NCBI RefSeq assembly: GCF_017874425.1
Contig: NZ_JAGGLL010000017.1
Span: forward strand, 1-64,000
Reading direction: 5' to 3'
Length of the DNA: 64,000 nucleotides
From: Clostridium punense
Lineage (GTDB): Bacteria; Bacillota; Clostridia; Clostridiales; Clostridiaceae
The notes below the pieces were generated by a model, which was not told where the DNA came from, ran no database searches, and saw nothing but the letters and a program-made list of their open reading frames with translations. Below, one piece after another: positions 29,468 to 38,281 of this stretch. Position 1 is the first letter of the stretch. Every line of letters starts with the position of its first letter. The position numbers and the translations under genes are program-made.

Positions 29468-29638
29468 CCTCCTTGTATAATCTAGGTATAGCATTTGATA
29501 GAAAACTAAATGCGTTTCTACCGAATATTACACCTTGCTTTTTTATTTATTATTCTTATATTAGACAACTCCAAATAACCCATTTGGGGTACCCGCATGT
29601 CATAAAGTTATATAGTTTTCTATTTAAATTCCTATAAA
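29468..29638 (-). repeat. 172-bp leader/promoter repeat, copy 2
   Basis: Partner of 24715-24886, about 171 bp with scattered changes. It directly precedes the P-loop gene's ribosome binding site. Confidence 0.85.
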
Positions 29639-29640
29639 TT

Positions 29641-30129
29641 TATCATCATTTAACAATTTTATATACTAGTTATTATTTTTTTAGGCTCTATCGTGGGCTT
29701 ATTTGTCATGCCCTAAATCGGCTTTTTTTCTTTTTGCACTATTGTTATTAGTCAAGTGAAATGACAGTAGCAAAGTCAAGAATTTTTGCAGCAAAACAAT
29801 AGTTTTAGCCTAGAAAATTGCCAGCAAAATACCTGTCGCAAAAGGCATGTTTACTGCCATTTATCTTAACCTATAACAGCACTATCATTAACAGAATATA
29901 TGTTATATCCATTCTTAATTCAAATATGTTTACATATATTTTGGATTTTACTAACTTATAGCTCCCTGTAGTCCATTAAATTCTTTACAATTACAGATTC
30001 TCCGTTGGCTTAACCTATTTAATGTTTTAAACAACTGTCTTCTAATTGTATTAAAGTACTTCTTTATATAAAAAGATTGAAGCTCTTTAAGATTTATAGA
30101 AAATAAAAAATACACTATCCTACGGAACG
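29641..30129 (-). other. Decayed intergenic DNA with a possible group II RT scrap
   Basis: No gene. Around 29960-30115 the minus strand reads FNTIRRQLFKTLNRLSQRRI then CKEFNGLQGA before a stop. This resembles the extreme C-terminus of class B-type group II intron proteins (NRRSQRKSF...W..F). The match is short and made by eye. The rest is AT-rich. Confidence 0.4.
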
Positions 30130-30671
30130 TTCCTCATCCTTAATAAAGTCTAGATATGAATAATTGACTATATAAATCTATTCTTTATTCATTAACTTTC
30201 TATATATGTCACAAATTTGTTTTTGTATAAGAGAGATCGACCATCCATCAGATATAATATGATAAATATTAAGAAGAATACCATACTCCTTTTCACTTAT
30301 CTTGTATATTGCAAAATAATATAAAATTAAAACATTTTTTTAAACAACTCATTTGACCATGTCTCATGTGTCTTTTGAGTACTTTCGTAATTACTAAAGT
30401 CTAAAAAATCTATATTTTCATTTTCAAAGTCTTTAATATATTGAAATGGTTCGTTTTCTTTCTCTGAAACCCTTAGTCTTAATCCTTCATTATTTTTTAT
30501 TATAAGATTAATGGTTTGTTTCATAACTTCAACATCTATATCTTCATATATACTTAGGCATCCACCAATATTATGTAATGGTGAGTTTATATTTATCTTA
30601 TCTATGTACCATATTCTTTTTTGTGGATGTATTAATTTCCAATAAATCCTCTCATTATTTCTAATCTTTAT
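30130..30671 (-). pseudogene. Truncated second copy of loading-NRPS 5' end
   Basis: Closely matches 13590-14133 (C-domain N-terminus: PQKRIWYIDKIN, NSPLHNIGGCLSIYE, NNEGLRLRVSEKENE). The start codon is ATT where the intact gene has ATG, a small deletion shifts the frame near 30330, and the copy stops at about 30130. It directly follows the thioesterase gene, preserving an older order: PPTase, thioesterase, NRPS. Confidence 0.88.
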
Positions 30672-30690
30672 TCCTCTTCTGATATGTCTT

Positions 30691-31383
30691 CTATTTAACT
30701 AATGTAGTATTTATAATTTTTGTTATATTCTCAACATTAGTGTTTATAAAAAAGTGATCTCCTTCAAAATTGTAAACTTTAAATCCTCTATCCCCATGAT
30801 TTTTCCAAGCTAATAGTTCTTCTAAAGTTATATCATCTTCTTTTCCATTTAAAATGGAAATATCACATTGAATTTTGTCTTTCTTTTCTTTGTAAAGATA
30901 CTTCTCTAACATTTTAAAATCACTTCTAAGAATTGGAGTAAATAACTGAAGCAATTCTTTATTGTCTGCAACTTCTTGTGGTGTGCCACCTAACTCAATT
31001 ACTTCTTTAATAAACTCCTCATCTGGTAATAAATATATCTGTTTTTCATTCCTTGGTATGCTAGGTGCCTTATACCCAGAAAAAAACATATGTTTAGGCC
31101 TTCTAACATTTTCTTTGCATATTTTATAATACAACTCATAGGCTAAAAGACTCCCCATACTATGTCCATAAATAGCATACTCATCATGTAATACCTTATC
31201 TTTTATATTTTCAAATATGTCCTGAACAGCTTCTTCTAAACTTTCATAAAAAGCTTCATTGAACCGCTTACCTCTACCTTTAAGTTCTATGGGTTCTAGC
31301 TGTATTGAAGAATTTAAATACTTTTTCCATTTATAATATATGACTTCCGATCCTCCTGCATATGGTAAACAAAATAATATCAT
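30691..31383 (-). CDS. Type II thioesterase
   Basis: 230 residues. It hydrolyses wrongly loaded or stalled acyl groups from carrier proteins, acting in trans with an NRPS. The alpha/beta hydrolase triad is visible: Ser in GHSMG near residue 88, Asp in NGKEDD near 185 and His in GDHFF near 213. LPYAGGS at the N-terminus is the usual oxyanion-hole motif. It lies 20 bp after the PPTase gene. Its natural partner is now 17 kb away because of the inserted DNA. A scrap of its 3' end recurs at 17117-17152. Confidence 0.93.
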   Translation of the reverse strand: MILFCLPYAGGSEVIYYKWKKYLNSSIQLEPIELKGRGKRFNEAFYESLEEAVQDIFENIKDKVLHDEYAIYGHSMGSLLAYELYYKICKENVRRPKHMFFSGYKAPSIPRNEKQIYLLPDEEFIKEVIELGGTPQEVADNKELLQLFTPILRSDFKMLEKYLYKEKKDKIQCDISILNGKEDDITLEELLAWKNHGDRGFKVYNFEGDHFFINTNVENITKIINTTLVK

Positions 31384-31403
31384 TTAAATATCTCACCTAC
31401 CTA

Positions 31404-32102
31404 TTAAAGATTAGATCCAATATATTTACTAATTAAACAGTTCTGATCTAACCTTATTATATTCTTAGAAATTTCTTTATTTAATGAACATACAGCTACT
31501 TTATAACCTAATTCTATATCAAACAACTTAAAAGTATGTTCTTTATATTCATTATTGCCAATCACTTTAATATTTTCATATTGATTTACTTCAATAGAAA
31601 ATGACTTTAAAGGTATTGATAATCCTTGTCCACAACATTTAATATAGCTCTCTTTTAATGTCCATATTTCATAAAACCTATCTAATTGAAATTTCAAGTC
31701 TTGATTAATAATATACTCAAACTCCTTTGTTTCAAAAAAGTTTTTAGCTATCTCTTCACACTCAATAGGTTTCACCTCTTCAACATCAATTCCTATAGGT
31801 TTATCATCAACAGCACATAATACATACTCTCCAGAATGAGATATGTTAAAATTGAAGCTTGGATATTCTTTCAAATAGGGTTTGCCATATTGATTTTTAT
31901 TGAATCTTATATATCTATTATTAATCTTTAAGTTTTCAACAATTATTGTTCTTATCAATATTTCCCCAATCAGTGTTCTAATTTTATCTTTTTTATTAAT
32001 AAATTTTTTAATTTTATATTTTTTCTCTGAATCAATTAGCAAACTTAACTTGTCTAACTCTTCTTCGCTAATATCTAAAATTTTTACAGCATAAATTTCC
32101 AT
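31404..32102 (-). CDS. 4'-phosphopantetheinyl transferase, Sfp type
   Basis: 232 residues from ATG 32102 with GAGGAG upstream. It attaches phosphopantetheine from CoA to the Ser of carrier domains and is needed to activate both NRPSs here. Motifs are NFNISHSGEYVLCAVD, GIDVEEVKPI (Mg-binding Asp and Glu) and FYEIWTLKESYIKCCGQGL. Length fits the Sfp/Gsp group. It is first in the PPTase-thioesterase pair. Confidence 0.93.
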   Translation of the reverse strand: MEIYAVKILDISEEELDKLSLLIDSEKKYKIKKFINKKDKIRTLIGEILIRTIIVENLKINNRYIRFNKNQYGKPYLKEYPSFNFNISHSGEYVLCAVDDKPIGIDVEEVKPIECEEIAKNFFETKEFEYIINQDLKFQLDRFYEIWTLKESYIKCCGQGLSIPLKSFSIEVNQYENIKVIGNNEYKEHTFKLFDIELGYKVAVCSLNKEISKNIIRLDQNCLISKYIGSNL

Positions 32103-32454
32103 AAAGCTCCTCGTTATATACTTTTATTTAACTATATTAAAAACTAATACACATATATAAAACTTTTACCAATACTATTATAAGACATCTATACGGATTA
32201 TTTTGTAGTTTATTGTCTTAAATTTATTATTTTTTATAACAACTTTCTGCATTTTTTTTTGCATTTTCATAATAATATTTTCTACAGATTTATATTTTTA
32301 CAATTAGCGTTTAATTTCATTATATTTTATTTCACAAATCGCTCTCTTCTTGAACTTTAAATGGTATAGAGATAATTAGACAAAATATTCTGTGTTTTTA
32401 ATTAATATAATATTTATCTTTCAATAACCCTAAATCATTCTTAGACTATATAGT
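32103..32454. other. Intergenic, 352 bp between NRPS locus and conjugation block
   Basis: Very AT-rich with no gene. It should hold the promoter of the PPTase-thioesterase pair; a TCTTATAATAG segment near 32180 could be a -10 box, but no convincing -35 partner was found. It is also the 3' end of the conjugation operon. Confidence 0.5.
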
Positions 32455-33072
32455 TCATGGAGGATACAAATTGTCACCCTCCCCATGACATTGCATATTA
32501 TCTATCAGATTTTTACAACTCACATTTTTAATAACTCTATCCAATTTCATAAAAATAGAGTGACATTCTATCGGTATTATAGAAATGTCACCCCTATAAT
32601 TTTCTTTTGGTATATCATTAATCACTTCATTATTGTCCTCTAAATTCACATCATTACTGGTTTTAATCATGCTCTCATCACTTATTTTATAATCTAAAAA
32701 ACTTACTCTTTCTATTTCTTCGCAGTCATCTGATTTTTGCTTTTCTTCAGTCTTTACTTCTTCTTCCTTAACCTCTTTTTTACACTGATCCTCATTATTT
32801 TGAGAAGGGTACGCCAATGTATAAAGATTTGAAGTCTGTCCCCCTTTTTCTCTGAATCGGCTGTCTTTCTTTACAAAACCTGCTTCTAAAAGAATTACCA
32901 TTGTTCTTTGAATTGTTCTTGTAGCTACGCCACAATCACTAGCTATGGTTTTAATAGAAGGAAAACAAGTTCCTTCTCCATTAGCTCTATTAATAAGATA
33001 AAACATAACCTGCTTTGCTCTACTTGGTAAATTTGATTTATATACTTTCTCTAGTAACTCATGCTTCTTCAT
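32455..33072 (-). CDS. Winged-helix (HTH_36-like) DNA-binding protein
   Basis: 205 residues. Residues 10-80 form a winged helix (RAKQVMFYLINRANGEGTCF, SIKTIASDCGVATRTIQR, VKKDSRFREKGGQTSNLY), as in plasmid and phage regulators or replication-linked proteins. The C-terminal 120 residues are acidic and low-complexity. It is the last gene of the conjugation block, 21 bp after its neighbour. It could regulate the block or act in replication; no Rep domain was recognised. Confidence 0.75.
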   Translation of the reverse strand: MKKHELLEKVYKSNLPSRAKQVMFYLINRANGEGTCFPSIKTIASDCGVATRTIQRTMVILLEAGFVKKDSRFREKGGQTSNLYTLAYPSQNNEDQCKKEVKEEEVKTEEKQKSDDCEEIERVSFLDYKISDESMIKTSNDVNLEDNNEVINDIPKENYRGDISIIPIECHSIFMKLDRVIKNVSCKNLIDNMQCHGEGDNLYPP

Positions 33073-33093
33073 TGAAAAACAGCCTCCTCTTTC

Positions 33094-34104
33094 TTAAATT
33101 TCAATAATATAATCCTTCAATATCTCTTTAAATATCTTCTCGTTTACTTTTCCATCAAATAGATTTGGTGAATAGTCTGTAAAATAAGCTTTATTATTTT
33201 CGTTTTCTACTAGCTTCTTTAAATTTGTTCTTCCTAACTCTTGAGAAAAATTAAATATGGTGTTTATACTTAATTCAAATATAGATTCCAAAGCTTTTTT
33301 ATACTCTGTTATTTCATAAGGCTTACTTCCACTGCATAGCATCCTAACATCACATGCTTTATAAATAGGTATCGTATTTCCATTTAAAACACCTATATCA
33401 AAAACATTAAAATTATATTCATTAGGAAATTGCTTATCTGGATAATATTCTACTCCTTTATATTTAAGACTCTCTCCACTATCTTTTATGAACTCATAGT
33501 AATCTGCAATGACCTGTAAATGATTATTATCATTAGCTTCCGTATAGCTAACTTTAGCTCCTAATCTATATAAATAATTGGTTAAATTAAAAGCAGTTGT
33601 AGTTGTACCACATCTTCTCGATACACCTGCAACTGCAATTTTAATATCCTTTTCCTTAAATATATATTGTGAAACATTACTTGAAAGTTTGTTTTTGTCT
33701 CTTGTAAAATAATCTTCATATGTCATTCCTTCTTCACTTATACATTTTAAAATTTCCTTTTTAATTTCTGCTACAGTATTAGCTGTGATAATGTTATAAA
33801 TCTTCTCATTTACTAAGCTCTTTATTAAATTTTCTTCTTTGCTTTTTCCTTCAGCAAATATAATAACTCTGGAATCATACATAACTTTAAAGGCTCTTAA
33901 TGCTTCAATAATTTCTTGCTCTGCATCCTTTATTGCTTGTAAATCAATGGCTACATAACTGTAATGACTTAAATTTCTCATATCATGAATAACAAACTTA
34001 TTTAAATAAAATTCTCCTGATAGCTTTTTAATAATAATCCCTTTTTCTTTTGTGAGAAAATCAAATATTCCTATATTTTTATTGCTTGATATATACAAAA
34101 GCAC
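33094..34104 (-). CDS. MinD/CpaE-like P-loop protein of unknown role
   Basis: 336 residues from GTG 34104, which has AGAGGTGAG upstream; the start overlaps the end of the small gene at 34079-34246. Near residue 175 the stretch IAVAGVSRRCGTTTTAFNL resembles a deviant Walker A, with a receiver-like N-terminal half (SRVIIFAEGKSKEE). This two-part layout recalls CpaE/TadZ pilus-localisation proteins. ATP binding is uncertain because the usual GGxGKT is altered to RRCGTTT. Confidence 0.6.
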   Translation of the reverse strand: MLLYISSNKNIGIFDFLTKEKGIIIKKLSGEFYLNKFVIHDMRNLSHYSYVAIDLQAIKDAEQEIIEALRAFKVMYDSRVIIFAEGKSKEENLIKSLVNEKIYNIITANTVAEIKKEILKCISEEGMTYEDYFTRDKNKLSSNVSQYIFKEKDIKIAVAGVSRRCGTTTTAFNLTNYLYRLGAKVSYTEANDNNHLQVIADYYEFIKDSGESLKYKGVEYYPDKQFPNEYNFNVFDIGVLNGNTIPIYKACDVRMLCSGSKPYEITEYKKALESIFELSINTIFNFSQELGRTNLKKLVENENNKAYFTDYSPNLFDGKVNEKIFKEILKDYIIEI

Positions 34105-34246
34105 TGTTCTCACCTCTTGCTGCAATTTTGAAATCTGATGGTATTTCAATTGGCTTTTTTTCTGGTTTGAAAGTAAACAGTAGAATAATTCCTACTACAA
34201 CAATTATGATATATATAAACAGTTCTATTAACGATTTCTTTTTCAT
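34079..34246 (-). CDS. Small single-pass membrane protein
   Basis: 55 residues from ATG 34246 with GGAGC upstream. One membrane helix (about residues 7-25, FIYIIIVVVGIILLFTF) is preceded by KKK and followed by a Lys/Pro-rich tail. Its stop overlaps the next gene's start by 26 bp, which supports real translation. No family recognised; small membrane partners are common in conjugation blocks. Confidence 0.7.
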   Translation of the reverse strand: MKKKSLIELFIYIIIVVVGIILLFTFKPEKKPIEIPSDFKIAARGENSAFVYIKQ

Positions 34247-34266
34247 TTATTTTGCTCCTTCACTAA

Positions 34267-35100
34267 TTATTTTTCTATTATCCAAAATGGTCCCCCTGCA
34301 CCCGCTCCTTGTCTTGCTTCATTTAAAACAATTGATAAGTCCCATTCTTTTTCACTTCTATTTCTACTTACAGGGTCTGCCACAAGGATTTTTCTATTTG
34401 CTGTTACTCCTCTAAGAACAATAAAATGTCCTAAACTTGTAAAATGTCCTTTAGCCATAATTGCTATAACTAACTTTCCACTTGAAAGTGCATTTACTAA
34501 TTTTTGTGGTTCATCTACTGTACAACCTTCTACTTTTAATCCAAAATGCTTTGCGCCTTCTGGAATTAAAGTATGATAAGAACCTGCACCTTCACAACAA
34601 TATCCATTATCATAAGACCACTGGCTCATTTGAACTGGATCAACTTTTCTATTGGTTAAACTTGAAACTACCATTGATAATGCTGTTGGTCCACAACCAC
34701 TATTTCCTATTGTGCCTGTTTTACCATAAGGCTTGTCTTTCCATCTTGAATCGGCTTGATTATAGTAAACTACTTCTGTAGCTCCATCTTTAAAAGATAT
34801 ACCTGAAAAGTCTAATCCACTACTTTCTAAATAGCTTTTATCATTGGGATTTATTAACTGTTCATAGCTATATTGATTTACAATACTTTCAACTTTCGTT
34901 AACTCAGCACCTTTGAACTGGTACTTTATAGCTTCAAAAGGGTTAGTAAGTATATATACCATAAACGTCATAATTAAAAGCACCGCTATTAACGGTGCCA
35001 TTACAATAAGTATTGTTTTATGCCTTGCTTCTTCATCTTTTACAGCTTGTATTGCTATTTTAGCTAATGTAGCTGCTGTCTTTGGATCTATTGCCATCAA
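34267..35100 (-). CDS. Membrane-anchored C39-like cysteine peptidase
   Basis: 277 residues. A membrane helix (about 28-50) precedes a C-terminal peptidase_C39_2-like domain. The candidate triad is Cys in IGNSGCGPTALS near 133, His in GHFIVLRGV near 228 and Asp in VADPVSRNR. WKDKPYG just before the Cys is typical. Such proteins in Gram-positive conjugation loci usually open the cell wall or process surface proteins for the transfer channel. It follows VirB4 by 12 bp. Confidence 0.82.
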   Translation of the reverse strand: MMAIDPKTAATLAKIAIQAVKDEEARHKTILIVMAPLIAVLLIMTFMVYILTNPFEAIKYQFKGAELTKVESIVNQYSYEQLINPNDKSYLESSGLDFSGISFKDGATEVVYYNQADSRWKDKPYGKTGTIGNSGCGPTALSMVVSSLTNRKVDPVQMSQWSYDNGYCCEGAGSYHTLIPEGAKHFGLKVEGCTVDEPQKLVNALSSGKLVIAIMAKGHFTSLGHFIVLRGVTANRKILVADPVSRNRSEKEWDLSIVLNEARQGAGAGGPFWIIEK

Positions 35101-35112
35101 ATCACCTCGCTT

Positions 35113-36945
35113 TTATCTTCCTCCAGCTTTACCCATGTACTCAAACTTATATTCAGGTATTTCAAAAACTACATGTAATCTCTTTGAACCAATCATAACT
35201 AAAGCATTTCCTCTTTTTTTACTTGCAAGTAACTCTTCCTCTGCATCTGTGAGATTATAAAGCTCCTTTGTTTCATGAAGGTTTCTACCATCAGTACCCA
35301 TAATTATCTTGAAGCATGGTATATCTAATAAAGCTTGACCATACATTTTAATTTGTGGGTCAAGAAAATCTACAACTGAATGACTTATAATAGCAACTCC
35401 TGCTTCATACTTTCTTGCTCTTTTTTCTACATTTCTAAGAAATACTAAGCTTTGAGGTACACTAGGGTCAATCATTAAATAAGCTTCGTCACATATTAGT
35501 AAAACTCTCTCATTTCTATCCTTACTCATTTCTTGCCAACACCATGTAAGAATATTAAAATATTGAGTTCGCTTTATATTATCACTAGTGTTTTGTAAAT
35601 CGTGAGTATCAAGACATACACATCTTGTATTGGTTTTAATAGAACTATGTCCATTCCATAAAAAAGAATCACTTCCCATTGCAATATCTTTAAGTAATAA
35701 AGCAAGGTCAGTGAATATATTTTGTTCACTTTCCTTGCGTGTTTTCTCTTTTGCCTTTGCTTTCTTGTTTACTAATTCATATAGGTCAGAAAATATAGGG
35801 AAATCGTCATTATTTAATTTTGTAATATCAGTATCCCAAGTTATATTAAAGCTGTTATATAGCTCAATTATACAATCTTTTAATATAGCTCTTTCTCTAT
35901 CAGTAAGTGAAGGTAGATACAGATTAAAGAATATCTCTAAATTCTTAATATAAATTGCCATATCTCCCATACCAAAACCTTCATCCTTATAAACCTCGTC
36001 ATCCTCATCTATTGGGGTAGGTCTTATTTGTAATGGATTTATTCTTCCGTTACTTCCACCACCTGCATTAATCCAATTGCCCTCAAGAGCTTCACACAAT
36101 TCTTTATACTCTCTTTCTGGATCTACGAAAATTATTTTTGTACCTTTCATGTACTCAGAAAGTGCTATATGCTTTACTGCTGTACTTTTACCAACACCTG
36201 CAACCCCCATAATAACCATATTAGTATTGGTTCTATCATTACCACGCTTCCAAGTATCAAAAACAATTAATCCACCACTAGTATCTCTTCCAAAATAATA
36301 ACCTGTCCCATCATTATAACCACTTGATGAAAAAGGAAATCCACCTACAAAGGTGGATAACGGTATAATTCTTGATACTATTTGCTCTATGTTTTCGTCA
36401 CTTGTATAAAACGGCGAGAGTGTTTTAAAAGCTTGTTCTTGTAAATTGGCAAGAGTTCTTGGTTTACATTTATTCATTGCACAAGTGCTTTCTGTCTTTC
36501 TGCAAACTTTATTAAAAGCCTCTTCATCTTTAGATATTGGCATAATAGTTATTCCTAGTAATCCCACTGTTTCACCATTTTGGTCTATCTGAACCATAAT
36601 TTTTTCTCCATCTAAAGCTGCTCTTTCTGCTCTTTTCTGTGCTAAAGGGTCTTTTGCACTTTCAGCAGCTCCACGATTTTGAATAATACTTCGTGATAAA
36701 CTCTCAATAAAAGCACCATTATCAATAGGTGTAAATGATACACTGACAATGGTGCTTGGTATATTAGTTATTTTAGAAAGCCACCCATAATCAACTTTCT
36801 GAGGATATTTTACTATGCCATAAACTTTACCTGTATTTTCTCCAATGACAAGACTATTTCTCTTAAATTCTAATCCCATTGGAGTTATTATATTTAAAAG
36901 TGCATTGTTTAATAAATTCTCTGTGTTAGTATTCTTTTTTACCAT
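35113..36945 (-). CDS. virB4: VirB4-like conjugation ATPase
   Basis: 610 residues from ATG 36945, preceded by GGAGTGG that overlaps the end of the upstream gene. Walker A GVAGVGKSTAVKH is near residue 250, Walker B LLICDEAYLMIDP near 490, with the usual AAA-like RNVEKRARKYEAGVAIISHS following. It powers assembly of and transport through the type IV secretion channel at the inner face of the membrane. Length fits Gram-positive VirB4 (TcpF/Orf16-type) proteins. Confidence 0.92.
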   Translation of the reverse strand: MVKKNTNTENLLNNALLNIITPMGLEFKRNSLVIGENTGKVYGIVKYPQKVDYGWLSKITNIPSTIVSVSFTPIDNGAFIESLSRSIIQNRGAAESAKDPLAQKRAERAALDGEKIMVQIDQNGETVGLLGITIMPISKDEEAFNKVCRKTESTCAMNKCKPRTLANLQEQAFKTLSPFYTSDENIEQIVSRIIPLSTFVGGFPFSSSGYNDGTGYYFGRDTSGGLIVFDTWKRGNDRTNTNMVIMGVAGVGKSTAVKHIALSEYMKGTKIIFVDPEREYKELCEALEGNWINAGGGSNGRINPLQIRPTPIDEDDEVYKDEGFGMGDMAIYIKNLEIFFNLYLPSLTDRERAILKDCIIELYNSFNITWDTDITKLNNDDFPIFSDLYELVNKKAKAKEKTRKESEQNIFTDLALLLKDIAMGSDSFLWNGHSSIKTNTRCVCLDTHDLQNTSDNIKRTQYFNILTWCWQEMSKDRNERVLLICDEAYLMIDPSVPQSLVFLRNVEKRARKYEAGVAIISHSVVDFLDPQIKMYGQALLDIPCFKIIMGTDGRNLHETKELYNLTDAEEELLASKKRGNALVMIGSKRLHVVFEIPEYKFEYMGKAGGR

Positions 36946-36947
36946 TA

Positions 36948-37154
36948 TTACCACTCCATTTCTTCCTCATAATCACTCTCTAAATATTCATGCCCTGATA
37001 ATATTTCAGGTTTAATTGGTCTCCCAATCTCATAACTTTCTTGTATTTCTCTATCAAATTCCTCTTTGTTATAATAATACAATGTTTCCATAACCGCACC
37101 TTTCATGGAATAAAAATCAATTTTCCCATAAAAGCTATTGTCTATATACGCCAT
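36948..37154 (-). CDS. Small acidic protein, unknown
   Basis: 68 residues; no family recognised. It is rich in Glu and Tyr, with an acidic C-terminus (ESDYEEEMEW). It abuts virB4, whose start codon overlaps its stop, so the two look translationally coupled. Confidence 0.6.
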   Translation of the reverse strand: MAYIDNSFYGKIDFYSMKGAVMETLYYYNKEEFDREIQESYEIGRPIKPEILSGHEYLESDYEEEMEW

Positions 37155-37209
37155 GCTAATTCCTCCTCACTTTTTTAAGTTTGTTATTTAAACTAAATTA
37201 TTGTTCTTT

Positions 37210-37881
37210 CTATAACAACGGAATAGTAGCCTTAAACTCGCTATCTTCAATGTTAGAATAGGCAGGATTATTAACAAGATTGCAAAGCCTTACTATATCT
37301 TGCTCTTTTAATATTTCACAACCTATACTTCCACTTTCAAATTTTGATACAAATTCATAACACCTTTTAGATAGATCTCTTTCTACTCCCTCTTCATATT
37401 TCTCCCAGAGCATGATATAGAATTGTCTTTCTACTACATCCCCTGATAAAGCATAATTACTCATTACAAGCATTTCATTTCTTAATAAATCCTTTTGCTT
37501 TTGGTCTGATGTACTTGAAATTATTTGTGTATATTCATTAATAAGTGGTGAAATATCTACTGGTCTTGAAACAGCAAGAAATTTAAAAGGCTTCTGTTCA
37601 CTAGAAAGCTCCGCTGTAAGTGTTTTGTTTAATTGTTTCTTTTCTCTTTCTGAAAACAAATCAATACTTATAGGATTAATTTTTATATACATAATAATTT
37701 GACCGTCCCTTGTATAAAGGAAACGGTCTTTAATATCTTTTACATTTACAAACTCATTGGCTGTATGCTCATCTTTATTTAAAGCATCTTTACATTTTCT
37801 CTTATCTTTTTTTAGAAAAATTAAAGTTCCTCCTAAAGTTAAACAAACTATAATCATAATAATTGGTATAATAGGTTTCAT
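37210..37881 (-). CDS. Membrane-anchored conjugation protein, unknown (TcpA/VirB-linked)
   Basis: 223 residues from ATG 37881 with AGGAGG upstream. One N-terminal membrane helix (about 3-20), then a soluble domain with VKDIKDRFLYTRDGQIIMYI. That stretch resembles the N-terminal region of VirB4-like proteins seen in Firmicutes conjugative elements. It may be a separated VirB4 N-terminal half or its membrane partner. Function is not established. Confidence 0.6.
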   Translation of the reverse strand: MKPIIPIIMIIVCLTLGGTLIFLKKDKRKCKDALNKDEHTANEFVNVKDIKDRFLYTRDGQIIMYIKINPISIDLFSEREKKQLNKTLTAELSSEQKPFKFLAVSRPVDISPLINEYTQIISSTSDQKQKDLLRNEMLVMSNYALSGDVVERQFYIMLWEKYEEGVERDLSKRCYEFVSKFESGSIGCEILKEQDIVRLCNLVNNPAYSNIEDSEFKATIPLL

Positions 37882-37891
37882 GTTGCACCTC

Positions 37892-38266
37892 CTAAAGTTC
37901 AAATTCTTCTTCATCCCAAGGCATGACTTCTATTGTTTCTACTTCCTTCACATCATAAAAGCCATATTGTTCTGGTTCTTTAAATCTTTCTGAGTACTTT
38001 TTTATCTGCTCATCATTTAAAGATGTAAATTCTCCTTCCTCATTAAATCCACAAAGAAAAAACGTGCCAGCAATAATATCTCTGCCAACACGCCTATTAC
38101 CTTCTAATCCTATTAATTTTCCTTCTTCATTACATACAAGACTTGTATTTTCATCTAAATCAACAGCTTGAATTAATCCTTCAACTATCTTTTGCATTGA
38201 AGCTAAATCTTTAATAATTTCTGCTTCATAAGGTACTTTTTGTGGCTCAATTATTAATATTCTCAC
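37892..38266 (-). CDS. DUF3846-like protein
   Basis: 124 residues. The pattern MRILIIEPQKVPYEAEI, QAVDLDENTSLVCNEEGKL and RRVGRDIIAGTFFLCG matches DUF3846 proteins common on plasmids and conjugative elements. No role is known. It lies between a secreted protein and a conjugation protein. Confidence 0.78.
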   Translation of the reverse strand: MRILIIEPQKVPYEAEIIKDLASMQKIVEGLIQAVDLDENTSLVCNEEGKLIGLEGNRRVGRDIIAGTFFLCGFNEEGEFTSLNDEQIKKYSERFKEPEQYGFYDVKEVETIEVMPWDEEEFEL

Positions 38267-38281
38267 GTTCTTCCATCTCCT

